In this document: one piece after another, positions 8,886 to 16,556 of the stretch
Position numbering within the stretch: the first letter of the stretch is position 1
How the letters are laid out: every line of letters begins with the position of its first letter
Assembly: GCA_021838765.1 (NCBI GenBank)
Contig: JAKCCY010000022.1
Span: 1-29,949 of the forward strand
Direction of reading: 5' to 3'
From: Nitrospirota bacterium
GTDB taxonomy: Bacteria; Nitrospirota_A; Leptospirillia; Leptospirillales; Leptospirillaceae
DNA length: 29,949 nucleotides
Translations under genes and position numbers: made by a program
Notes under the pieces: model-generated
Told to the model about the DNA's origin: nothing
Seen by the model: the letters and a program-made list of their open reading frames with translations, nothing else
Database searches by the model: none

Positions 8886-9278
8886 TTACTGGACCTCTTC
8901 TATCTTTGTGATAACGGGGCCTTGACTGTCCTGAATAACATCAAAACGGACATGTTCCCCTTTTTTCAGAGAGGACAGGTATGAGCGGTGCTTTACACTG
9001 AAGGCCATGGTCATTCCCTTCCACCCGAATGCCTTGATGGGGCCATGGGCAATGGTAACCGTTCCTGCTTTCTGATCCACCGCCTTGACGACTCCTTTTC
9101 CGTGTCCGACGGATGTCGCTGCACTTTCTGTCCCGGAGGACATGCCGGACATTCCGTTCATGTTTCCCATTCCTCCCCCCATGTCGTCAGCCATGGCGAT
9201 AGTGCTGGCAAGAAGCATTCCTGTCAGAAGCATCGTGGCTCCCGCCATTGTTCTCAATCGGTTTTTCAAAGTCTTCAT
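8886..9278 (-). CDS. cusF: CusF-like periplasmic copper/silver-binding protein
   Basis: CusF is the periplasmic chaperone that hands Cu(I)/Ag(I) to CusB/CusA. The 130-residue precursor has a signal peptide (residues 1-30, ending IAMA), a Gly/Met-rich linker (31-47, GGGMGNMNGMSGMSS), and a CusF_Ec domain (about 60-128). The known metal ligands are present: His78, Trp86 and the pair Met89/Met91 in GWKGMTMAF, matching His36, Trp44, Met47 and Met49 of E. coli CusF. The Met-rich linker is longer than in many homologues and may add low-affinity sites. It starts 17 bases after the cusA stop on the same strand, so it is the fourth gene of cusCBAF. Confidence 0.9.
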   Translation of the reverse strand: MKTLKNRLRTMAGATMLLTGMLLASTIAMADDMGGGMGNMNGMSGMSSGTESAATSVGHGKGVVKAVDQKAGTVTIAHGPIKAFGWKGMTMAFSVKHRSYLSSLKKGEHVRFDVIQDSQGPVITKIEEVQ

Positions 9279-9295
9279 CAGCTGTTTCCTTTCGT

Positions 9296-12200
9296 TTAGG
9301 GTTTGAAGGTCGCAGAAGGAGAGATCTCCTTTGCTTGTGATGGATCGAGCCCCGATCCGCCGGCCAATGAGTTCCGGCGGAGATCGGCCTCTTTCCAGAA
9401 GCGAAACAGTACAGGGATAACGAGAAGACTCAGGATCATGGCGGTCACCATGCCTCCAACCATCGGAGCAGCGATCCGTTTCATGACATCCGATCCGGTT
9501 TTATGGCTCCACATGATCGGAAGAAGTCCCGCCAGGATGACTGTTCCCGTCATGGCGATAGGGCGCAGACGATAGAGCGTTCCTTCAATGATTGCTCCAT
9601 CGAGATCTTCCGGGGTCACAAGTCTCCCTTCTTTGATGCGAAGTTCCACGGAGCGATCGAGGTAAAGGATCATCACGATGCCAAACTCGGCGGCCACACC
9701 GGCCAAAGCGATCATTCCGGTGATGACGGCCACGGACAGGCGATAATGAAGTCCATAGAGAAACCACAGGCTTCCGAGTACAGCAAATGGAAGCGACAGG
9801 AGGACCATTCCTGTTTTGGCAGCACTCCTGAAATGGATAAGCAACAAGACGACAATGAGTAAAAGGGCCAGTGGCAGGACCAGCGCCAGACGTTTTTTAG
9901 CCCGTTTGATGGAGGTGTATTGTCCCGACCAGGAAAGGGTCGTTCCCGGAGGAAGCAGGACAGATCTGGCAATGGCCTTTCGTGCCAGGGCGACATAGCC
10001 GCCCAGATCGCCTCCCTTGGGTTCGATATAGATCCATCCTGTCAGTCGGGCATTTTCGGTCTTGATCATTGTGGGGCCGTCTGTGATCGAAAGGGATGCC
10101 AGACGGGAGAGGGGGACCTCTTGTCCGTCCGGTGTCGAAAGAAGGGATGCGCCAATGGCATCAAGTGATCCCCGATCTTCTCTGGGGTAGCGAAGATTCA
10201 GGGGGAATCGCTCCCGACCATGAATCACGGTTGTCAGGGATTCTCCGCCGATGGCGGTTTTCACCAGCCGGTTGACATCTTCGATGTTGAGGCCGTAGCG
10301 GGCGGCTGTTTCGCGATGAATGTCCACGACAATGTAACGGCCTCCCGTGAGCCGATCAGCGTAGACAGAAGACGTTTCAGGGAGTTTTTTGAGAACCTCC
10401 TCGATCTGACGGTCAATCCGGTTGATGGCATCGAGTGATGGAGCTGTTACCTTGAGTCCCAATGGGGATTTGATTCCCGTTGAGAGCATGTTGACCCTGT
10501 TGATGATCGGCATGGTCCAGATATTTGAAATGCCCGGAAGCAGGAGGCTCTCATTTAAACGCTCCTTCAGTTTGGAGAGGGTCATTCCCGGAGGCCATTC
10601 GCTCCGTGGTTTGAGCATCACTACCGTATCGAACATTGTGAGGTGGGCGGAATCCGTCGCTGTTTCGGCGCGGCCTGCCTGACCGAATGCGTGATCGACC
10701 TCGGGAACGGTTTTGATGAGCCGGTCGGTGATCTGGAGCAGATGGGCCGATTCTCCCACCGAGATGCCGGGAGTCATGGTAGGCATGTACAAAAGATCGC
10801 CTTCATAGAGAGGTGGCATGAACTCCGTTCCCAGGTGAGACAGCGGGATCACCGCTGTGGCAAGACATATTCCGGAAAAGACAAGCGTGAGCTTTCTGTG
10901 TCGAAGGACCCAACCGACGACGGGCCGATAAAGAAGAACAAGGATCCGGTTGATGATGTTGGACTCCTCCGGTTTAGTCTTTCCCCGAATGAGAAGGCCC
11001 ATCAGGACCGGAACCAGTGTGATCGAAAGACCGGCGGAGATGGCGATCGAATAGGTTTTGGTAAAGGCCAGAGGTTTGAAAAGCCGGCCTTCCTGTTCCT
11101 GAAGTGCGAAGATGGGGAGAAAGGAGACTGTAATCACCAGGAGCGAAAAGAAGAGAGAGGGGCCAACCTCCAGTGTGGAAGCAAGTGCGCTCTCCCAGGG
11201 GGAGACCGATCCATCGGCACGTTCCCGGTGTTTGTGCATGTTTTCGATCATCACGATCGCCGCGTCGACCATGACCCCGATGGAGACTGCGATTCCGCCG
11301 AGAGACATGATGTTGGCGGTAAGTCCTTGTCGCGCCATCAGGACAAACGCTGCAAAGATTCCCACCGGAAGGGAGAAGATTGCCACCAGTGAAGAGCGAA
11401 TACTGGAAAGGAAGACAAGACAAACCAATGAGACGGCGATGGATTCTTCCAGGAGTTTTTCCAGAAGAGTCCTGATACTTTTCAGAATGAGGGTAGAACG
11501 GTCGTAGGTTGTTACGATCTCCACCCCTGGAGGCAGCATGGGCGTGAGACTCTTGAGTTTTGCCTTGACCGCTTCGATAATTTTGAGGGCGTTTGTTCCG
11601 CCTCTGGCAATGACAATGCCTCCCGCAACTTCGCCTTTGCCGTCGAGTTCCGCCACGCCTTGCCTGAGTTCTGGCCCCAGGTGAACAGACGCGACATCGC
11701 CGAGCCGGAGAGGGTTCCCCCCGGCTCCCGATACAAGAGGGATCTTCCTGATATCAGAAATCGAATGAAGATATCCCCGAGTCCGGATCATATACTGGGC
11801 TTCATTCATATCCACGACCGAACCGCCCACTTCTCCGTTCGATTTCCGGATGGCTTTCTCGATTTGTGACAGAGGGATATGATTGGCCAGAAGTTTTCGT
11901 GGATCGATGACCACTTGAAACTCCTTCACCATCCCCCCTAGCGACGCCACCTGCGCTACGCCATGGATGCTTTGCAGTTCAAATTTCAGGAACCAGTCCT
12001 GAAGGGTCCGGAGCTGTGACAGGTCGAGAGAGTGTGTGCGATCGACGAGTGCGTATTCATAGACCCATCCTAATCCGGTAGCGTCGGGGCCAAGAGAGGC
12101 GGTGACTCCGGATGGAAGGCGGCCTTCGACCTGATTGAGGTACTCGAGAACACGGGATCTGGCCCAGTATTGGTCAGTCCCGTCCTTGAACAGAATATAG

Positions 12201-12478
12201 ATGAGGGAATTTCCAAAGTCGGAATAACCGCGCACATGCCGGACTCCGGGAATCGTCAGGAAGGCGGTCGTCAGCGGGTAGGTTACCTGATTTTCGACGA
12301 CGGACGGAGGCTGTCCGGCAAAAGAGGCCTTGACGATAACCTGCGTATCGGACAGGTCCGGGATGGCATCCAGCGGGCTTTGATAGAGGGAGATCGCCCC
12401 CCATCCGATGACGGCGAGGGCCAGACCCAGAACCCAGAATCTCCGATGAATGGACCAGGTGATGATCTTTGTAATCAT
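9296..12478 (-). CDS. cusA: CusA, heavy-metal RND efflux pump for Cu(I)/Ag(I)
   Basis: This is an inner-membrane proton-driven pump that exports Cu(I)/Ag(I) through CusB and CusC. It has 1060 residues with the HME-RND layout: TM1 at about 10-30, a large periplasmic domain, TM2-6, a second periplasmic domain, and TM8-12. Highly conserved blocks are seen (WARSRVLEYLNQVEGRLPSG, GVMVDAAIVMIENMHKHRE, GDLLYMPTMTPGIS, LSTGIKSPLGLKV, ALAGVAAEFGIVMILYLDR). The three substrate Met of E. coli CusA (573, 623, 672) have counterparts at 565, 615 and 664 with the same spacing of 50 and 49, which points to Cu/Ag and not Zn/Co/Cd. The start ATG overlaps the cusB stop by 4 bases. Confidence 0.95.
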   Translation of the reverse strand: MITKIITWSIHRRFWVLGLALAVIGWGAISLYQSPLDAIPDLSDTQVIVKASFAGQPPSVVENQVTYPLTTAFLTIPGVRHVRGYSDFGNSLIYILFKDGTDQYWARSRVLEYLNQVEGRLPSGVTASLGPDATGLGWVYEYALVDRTHSLDLSQLRTLQDWFLKFELQSIHGVAQVASLGGMVKEFQVVIDPRKLLANHIPLSQIEKAIRKSNGEVGGSVVDMNEAQYMIRTRGYLHSISDIRKIPLVSGAGGNPLRLGDVASVHLGPELRQGVAELDGKGEVAGGIVIARGGTNALKIIEAVKAKLKSLTPMLPPGVEIVTTYDRSTLILKSIRTLLEKLLEESIAVSLVCLVFLSSIRSSLVAIFSLPVGIFAAFVLMARQGLTANIMSLGGIAVSIGVMVDAAIVMIENMHKHRERADGSVSPWESALASTLEVGPSLFFSLLVITVSFLPIFALQEQEGRLFKPLAFTKTYSIAISAGLSITLVPVLMGLLIRGKTKPEESNIINRILVLLYRPVVGWVLRHRKLTLVFSGICLATAVIPLSHLGTEFMPPLYEGDLLYMPTMTPGISVGESAHLLQITDRLIKTVPEVDHAFGQAGRAETATDSAHLTMFDTVVMLKPRSEWPPGMTLSKLKERLNESLLLPGISNIWTMPIINRVNMLSTGIKSPLGLKVTAPSLDAINRIDRQIEEVLKKLPETSSVYADRLTGGRYIVVDIHRETAARYGLNIEDVNRLVKTAIGGESLTTVIHGRERFPLNLRYPREDRGSLDAIGASLLSTPDGQEVPLSRLASLSITDGPTMIKTENARLTGWIYIEPKGGDLGGYVALARKAIARSVLLPPGTTLSWSGQYTSIKRAKKRLALVLPLALLLIVVLLLIHFRSAAKTGMVLLSLPFAVLGSLWFLYGLHYRLSVAVITGMIALAGVAAEFGIVMILYLDRSVELRIKEGRLVTPEDLDGAIIEGTLYRLRPIAMTGTVILAGLLPIMWSHKTGSDVMKRIAAPMVGGMVTAMILSLLVIPVLFRFWKEADLRRNSLAGGSGLDPSQAKEISPSATFKP

Positions 12479-13734
12479 GGCTGGTCTCCTTTGGACATCC
12501 GGGCGGAAACATTCTCGAACTGGGATTCCGCATCGAGAAGGAACTGTCCACTGACGACGACCCGCTCTCCTTCGTCAAGCCCCGAGACGACTTCGACCCA
12601 GTGGCGTGACCGGGCTCCGGTCTTGATGATGGCTGGCCGGAAGAGCCCCTTTCCGGTTTCTGTGATCACGACCGTTTTGGAGCCTGTCCGGATCAGGGCT
12701 TCCCGCGGGATGACCAAGACATCCGGATGCGGGTCGGGATGCAGCGTGGCCTCAAGATACATTCCCGACTTCAAAAATCCGTCAGGGTTTGGAACTGTAA
12801 CCCGGGCCCGGACTGTCCGGCTGGTTTTTTCCACCGCGGGATTCAAGAATTCCAGGGTCCCCCGGTATGTTCTGGTGGACGGGGATGGGACTTGAAGGAG
12901 AACCGCGTCTCTATTTTTGACCCATTCAAGTTCCGGATTATAAAAGAACACATTGACCCAGAGTTTTGATGTGTCAGCCAGTGTCATCAATGGTGTTTTT
13001 GGAGAGATCTCCCCACCGATCCGGGTCGAAATTGACGTCACGACGCCTGAGTAGGGGGAGATGACCGGGAGAATGGATCTGGGTTTTCCTGTTTTCTCAA
13101 GCCTCTTGATTTCAGATTCGGGGACGCCAAGCAGATGCAGCCGTTCCTGCGCCGCTTTCCAGATATTCTGGTTGTCTACTGATTCTGGATCGGAGCGGAG
13201 TGCCTGAAGTGCGATCCGGGCTTCATATTCTGAATTGGCAAGTTCGGGGGAATAGATTTCCGCAATGGTTTGTCCTTTTTGAACGCGATCTCCCTCGGAC
13301 TTAACCGTCAACGTTCTTACCCACCCTGAAAATCGTGTCGTAATGACCCGTATGCGGTGCTCATCGAATGTAACGGTTGCTGCTGCCCGGATGGTGCGGG
13401 AGAATGTCCGCCTTTTGACTGTCGCAAGACGTATCCCGAGCGTCTGGCGAATTTCAGAACTCACCTTGACCGATTTTCCGGAAGAGATCTCTGAGCTTGA
13501 AAAGACCGGGAGGTAATCCATTCCCATGTTGTCCTTCATCGGATGGTTCGCATGAATGGAGGGGTTCATGGGATTTCTCCAGTAAAGGATCGTTGGTTTT
13601 GGAGTGGTCTCCGGCTTCTTAGCCATTATCGGAGAGTTGGCTTTTGAAGAGCCTCTCCAGTGGTTGGCTCCGACACCGATCCCTATTCCCAGAAAAAGGA
13701 CCAAAAAGAAAAAAACAAGAGATCTTTTATTCAT
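12475..13734 (-). CDS. cusB: CusB, periplasmic adaptor of the Cu/Ag efflux system
   Basis: This is a membrane-fusion protein that links CusA to CusC and takes metal from CusF. The 419-residue chain has an N-terminal membrane anchor/signal (5-23) and a metal-binding segment at 51-78 (YWRNPMNPSIHANHPM, then DNMGMDYLPVF). Barrel-sandwich, alpha-hairpin and beta-barrel domains follow, ending with SGLDEGERVVVSGQFLLDAES. Met56, Met70 and Met72 correspond to the Cu(I) ligands Met49, Met64 and Met66 of E. coli CusB. I chose ATG 13734 over the upstream in-frame ATG 13770 because GGGAGG lies 5 bases before it. It overlaps cusC by 8 bases and cusA by 4 bases. Confidence 0.93.
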   Translation of the reverse strand: MNKRSLVFFFLVLFLGIGIGVGANHWRGSSKANSPIMAKKPETTPKPTILYWRNPMNPSIHANHPMKDNMGMDYLPVFSSSEISSGKSVKVSSEIRQTLGIRLATVKRRTFSRTIRAAATVTFDEHRIRVITTRFSGWVRTLTVKSEGDRVQKGQTIAEIYSPELANSEYEARIALQALRSDPESVDNQNIWKAAQERLHLLGVPESEIKRLEKTGKPRSILPVISPYSGVVTSISTRIGGEISPKTPLMTLADTSKLWVNVFFYNPELEWVKNRDAVLLQVPSPSTRTYRGTLEFLNPAVEKTSRTVRARVTVPNPDGFLKSGMYLEATLHPDPHPDVLVIPREALIRTGSKTVVITETGKGLFRPAIIKTGARSRHWVEVVSGLDEGERVVVSGQFLLDAESQFENVSARMSKGDQP

Positions 13735-15154
13735 GGGAACCTCCCTGGATGAGTCCTTTAAGGTAGTCAAGTCTGGCCATTTCTTTCATCTTTTCGACCC
13801 GGATATCAAGCGCCTGAATCTCGATGTCCTCAACTTTCTTCATTGACTCAAGAACACGTTCCATGCCGACTGTGCCTGTCGAATAGGCATTCAGTGCGGC
13901 GTCTAGATTCCTGCGTGCCTCAGGGAGAAGGCGGTGGTCAAAGAAAAGTGCTCGATGAGAGCTATGGAGGTAGGAGGTCTCAGCGTCTCTGATCTCCTTG
14001 GCAAACTTCTGGATCAATTCTTCACGCTGGGACTCAAAGGAGTGGAGAATGGCCTCTTCCTCCTGGACTTTCTGATCTTGCCGTTCTCCTGGGCGAACCG
14101 GGAGGTTCATCGTCAGAACCACCGAAAAAAGATTGGGAGTGGCTGTAATGAGACTTGGACCCATGAAGTAGCTGTAGTCTCCTTCGACAGAAAAGGCGGG
14201 AATTTTGTCTTTTGTTGCGGCTTGGACCCGAAGCGCCTGGGAGGCATTCTTGTCAGCGCTGGACTTGAGTGCGGGATGGTGATTGATCCGGGTCAGCAGT
14301 ATGGACTCGGGAAGAGGGACCGGAAAGCTTGGTTCTTCTGAAGCGATCCTGAAAGCTTGAGATCGGTGCATGAGGCTCATCAGGTGATGGAGGCTCTGTT
14401 CTCTCCTGATCTGAAGAACTTCCTCTTTATCTTTGAGATTATCTTTTTGAAACTGGGCGATAAGGAGATCGGACTCAGATCCCGTGCCCTGCCGATATCT
14501 CGTCAGGGCAGACTGGAATGCCTCCTGCCAGAGGTGGCCGATTGAGCGGAGCAAGTCTTCCGTCCTGGTGTCGCGGTAAAGGTCCATCCATGTTAACCGG
14601 ACATCCCGGACAAGGTGGAGTTTGCGGTCTTCAAGCTTCCAGCCGGAGGCGGTCTGCTCCCGTAGAAAACCTTGGCTGAGAAGAGCTTTTTTGCCCCATG
14701 GCGCAAAGCTTTGTCGAAGTCCTACCGTTGTCATGGCCAGGAGGCTTTGCCCCATGTTAAAACTGATCGGGAAGTACTGTTCCCCCAGAACCAGCTTGGG
14801 GTCAGGCAGTTCTCCAGCCTGAACGGAGAGGGTTTTCTCCCGGGCCATCCGGGCACGTTCCCTGGCCAGAGCGGGGTTTTTCCCTAGAGCCTCTCCGACG
14901 GCCTGATCTATTGTCAGGACAGGAAGAGACATTTCCTTTAGAAATGGCGGATTTGAAAGACTGCTTCCATCCGCCCAGGCCATTGAATTCTGTCTGGATG
15001 TTCCGAACAGGAGTGCAATGGTCAGGAGGATTTGAAGAAGAGTCTGAAAAAACCGGTATTCCCCTGACCATTGGAGTCTCGCCGAAGAGGAATGCGGTGT
15101 TATGGATGGTTCTTTGGAGAAAATGAAAAACGAGATAGTGTGAAAAAATGACAT
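13727..15154 (-). CDS. cusC: CusC, TolC-type outer-membrane channel of the Cu/Ag efflux system
   Basis: CusC forms the outer-membrane exit duct of the CusCBA complex. The 475-residue protein has a signal sequence with an unusually long N-terminal region (about 1-35) before the hydrophobic core FQTLLQILLTIALLFG. Two OEP repeats made of long amphipathic helices follow (for example TIDQAVGEALGKNPALARER, and LLPEARRNLDAALNAYSTGT near the C-terminus). No lipobox cysteine is present, unlike E. coli CusC, so it is probably not lipidated. Start ATG 15154 has GGGGAGG 4 bases upstream. It is the first pump gene of the operon and follows the Cys-rich protein gene by 60 bases. Confidence 0.88.
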   Translation of the reverse strand: MSFFHTISFFIFSKEPSITPHSSSARLQWSGEYRFFQTLLQILLTIALLFGTSRQNSMAWADGSSLSNPPFLKEMSLPVLTIDQAVGEALGKNPALARERARMAREKTLSVQAGELPDPKLVLGEQYFPISFNMGQSLLAMTTVGLRQSFAPWGKKALLSQGFLREQTASGWKLEDRKLHLVRDVRLTWMDLYRDTRTEDLLRSIGHLWQEAFQSALTRYRQGTGSESDLLIAQFQKDNLKDKEEVLQIRREQSLHHLMSLMHRSQAFRIASEEPSFPVPLPESILLTRINHHPALKSSADKNASQALRVQAATKDKIPAFSVEGDYSYFMGPSLITATPNLFSVVLTMNLPVRPGERQDQKVQEEEAILHSFESQREELIQKFAKEIRDAETSYLHSSHRALFFDHRLLPEARRNLDAALNAYSTGTVGMERVLESMKKVEDIEIQALDIRVEKMKEMARLDYLKGLIQGGSHE

Positions 15155-15214
15155 AAGGCCTCCCCAAGTTCAAAAACGGCATGAAAATCCGAAGTTTGAC
15201 GAACCTGGTCAGTC

Positions 15215-15646
15215 TCAGATCAGAAGAGGGCGGCTAACGGGGGGGAAGGAGGAGAATTTGTTTGAAAACGAATGGTGCAGGAGCTGAACTTTCAGGAGGA
15301 ATCTTGGCTGGTTTGGAATGAAGTCTGCGATGGCTGGGAGCGGCTGAAGCTGTATGCGCGAGAAGGAGAAAGTGTTTTCCTCTCCAGGAGCGGAAAGAAC
15401 ACACAGATCACAAAGGGATGCCTTGCAAAGGGCGACCCGGTTTTTGCCATGGCAACAGGGAAGGGATCCCTTCATGGGACACGAAACGGGCATGGTCTTT
15501 CCGGAATGAAGACTTTGTCCCATAGCCATTGAAGGAGCCATGGCATGGGCAACAGAAGGCTTCCCTGTCCCGGCGAAAATCCAGACCAGACCGAGAAGAA
15601 AGACAATCCAGAAAACATTTTTTTTAAATAGCCCAAAGTGTTTCAT
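15215..15646 (-). CDS. Cys-rich secreted protein at the head of the cus operon
   Basis: This is a 143-residue protein with a clear signal peptide (KHFGLFKKN basic region, hydrophobic core 11-26, cleavage near AHA 33-35). Cys56, Cys64-Cys65, Cys74 and the pair Cys79-x2-Cys82 follow, with Met and His between them (MPVSCPMKGSLPCCHGK). The remaining 60 residues have no clear feature. The layout recalls small Cys-rich proteins found in copper operons (for example DUF2946-like ones), but I cannot confirm that family. A role in periplasmic or envelope metal binding is inferred from the cusC neighbour. The start is uncertain: ATG 15646 gives a normal signal peptide, while ATG 15670 is in frame with AAGGA too close to it. 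The frame stays open further upstream (to 15943), but that part crosses the preceding gene's terminator. Confidence 0.6.
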   Translation of the reverse strand: MKHFGLFKKNVFWIVFLLGLVWIFAGTGKPSVAHAMAPSMAMGQSLHSGKTMPVSCPMKGSLPCCHGKNRVALCKASLCDLCVLSAPGEENTFSFSRIQLQPLPAIADFIPNQPRFLLKVQLLHHSFSNKFSSFPPVSRPLLI

Positions 15647-15703
15647 GGGGTCATTGTGGTCCTGTTTCATGTTCCTTGTCAATCTGAATCGGGGTCTGAA
15701 TAC

Positions 15704-15744
15704 AAAAAAAAAGCTGCTCAGGAAGAGTTTTTCCCGAGCGGCTT
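15704..15744 (-). terminator. Rho-independent terminator of the lipoprotein gene
   Basis: On the minus strand AAGCCGCTCGGGAA pairs with TTCCTGAGCAGCTT (14 positions, with G-T wobble at two) around a short loop. It is followed directly by a run of T (plus-strand A run around 15703-15711). It separates the lipoprotein gene from the cus operon, so the cus promoter should lie between about 15670 and 15704 or transcription must read through. Confidence 0.85.
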
Positions 15745-15773
15745 CTGGACCAATCACTCTATATCGGAAACGA

Positions 15774-16130
15774 TCAGGGCGCATTCCCTTGGATGTTGAG
15801 GCTCTCGGTCGATCCCCGGCCCAAATCTTTGGAAGCTTTTTCATACTGATCCTTTGCTCTGGCGGTGTTCCCCATAATGGCATATTCGCGCCCGGCCGAC
15901 AGCCGTAACTCTGCTGCCTTCGTGTATTTCTGAGAGGCATCAAGGTGGTTCAGGCTTGAACTCTCTGTCCCGGCGGTTGCTTCTAGTTTTTGAGCGTCGG
16001 AACGAAAGTGGTCCGCACGGCTCTCACGGTCGCCACTGAGCGAGGCGCAAGCTCCAAGAAGCATACTGACAAAGAGAAGTCCTGTGGCAAAGGAGCCTGT
16101 TAACAATCTATTCTTTTTTTGAATTTCCAT
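15774..16130 (-). CDS. Small TPR-like lipoprotein, function unknown
   Basis: This is a 118-residue protein with a lipoprotein signal (basic EIQKKNR, hydrophobic 14-24, lipobox LLGAC with Cys28), so it should be anchored in the envelope. The mature part is helical, with repeat-like stretches (SQKYTKAAELRLSAGREYAI and NTARAKDQYEKASKDLGRG) that look like one or two TPR-type helix pairs. Such small lipoproteins often act as scaffolds, but no partner is evident. Start ATG 16130 is preceded by AAAGGAGG. It has its own strong terminator, so it is a single-gene unit upstream of the copper operon. Confidence 0.75.
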   Translation of the reverse strand: MEIQKKNRLLTGSFATGLLFVSMLLGACASLSGDRESRADHFRSDAQKLEATAGTESSSLNHLDASQKYTKAAELRLSAGREYAIMGNTARAKDQYEKASKDLGRGSTESLNIQGNAP

Positions 16131-16556
16131 TCTGCCTCCTTTAATCGTTGATGTGTTGCAAGTGAAACGCCAGATTTTTTAGCATGTAATGATAAGAAAT
16201 TGTGCTAAAATTAATAAGTTAATACTTATAGTATTGCACACTTTTTAAGAATTTGCAAATTCTTAGATGTAGCAATTAAAAATATGGAGACCACTTCTCC
16301 TGAAAGAAAGCAAAGATGGGTGTGGATAGCTATCGGGGATGTCCAGATGGATGTATCGGAGTGCAATCATTTTCAAAAGTGATACTGAAGACAGTCATGA
16401 GATAGAATCATCAACAGGGTAACAATCTTGGAAATCTGGATTTTTAAAGTATTGATTTTCTGTTCTTAAAGGATTGTTACTTGCATCGGGTCGGTTTTTG
16501 GCAGCGGTGTTGCTTCCTCTGCTTTGCGGTTCATTTTGTGATAACAGGAGGTTCCC
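16131..16556. other. AT-rich divergent intergenic region
   Basis: No gene is seen in these 426 bases between the divergent lipoprotein and PQQ-propeller genes. The half nearer the lipoprotein gene (16150-16290) is strongly AT-rich and holds three dyads: ATAAGT/ACTTAT and AATACT/AGTATT (overlapping, about 16213-16234), and a perfect 20-bp palindrome at 16246-16265. These are good candidates for promoter and operator sequence, although I could not assign a clear -35/-10 pair to either gene. Confidence 0.6.
16246..16265. repeat. Perfect 20-bp palindrome, possible operator
   Basis: TAAGAATTTGCAAATTCTTA reads the same on both strands. It sits about 115 bases upstream of the lipoprotein start and 290 bases upstream of the PQQ-propeller start, next to two shorter dyads. 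A dimeric regulator binding site is a reasonable reading. There is no U-run pattern of a terminator and no gene end nearby. Confidence 0.5.

Noticed and set aside
10486..10786. Possible loss of one methionine of the CusA substrate triad
   Set aside because: A first alignment seemed to lack the third Met, but re-alignment placed the triad at 565, 615 and 664 with the E. coli spacing of 50 and 49, so it is complete.
10643..11392. 249-residue plus-strand ORF inside cusA
   Set aside because: It is antisense to a strongly conserved pump gene, has low-complexity Asp/His/Arg-rich content and no domain.
15647..15943. N-terminal extension of the Cys-rich protein ORF up to 15943
   Set aside because: The extension crosses the lipoprotein gene's terminator and overlaps that gene; the downstream ATG gives a normal signal peptide.
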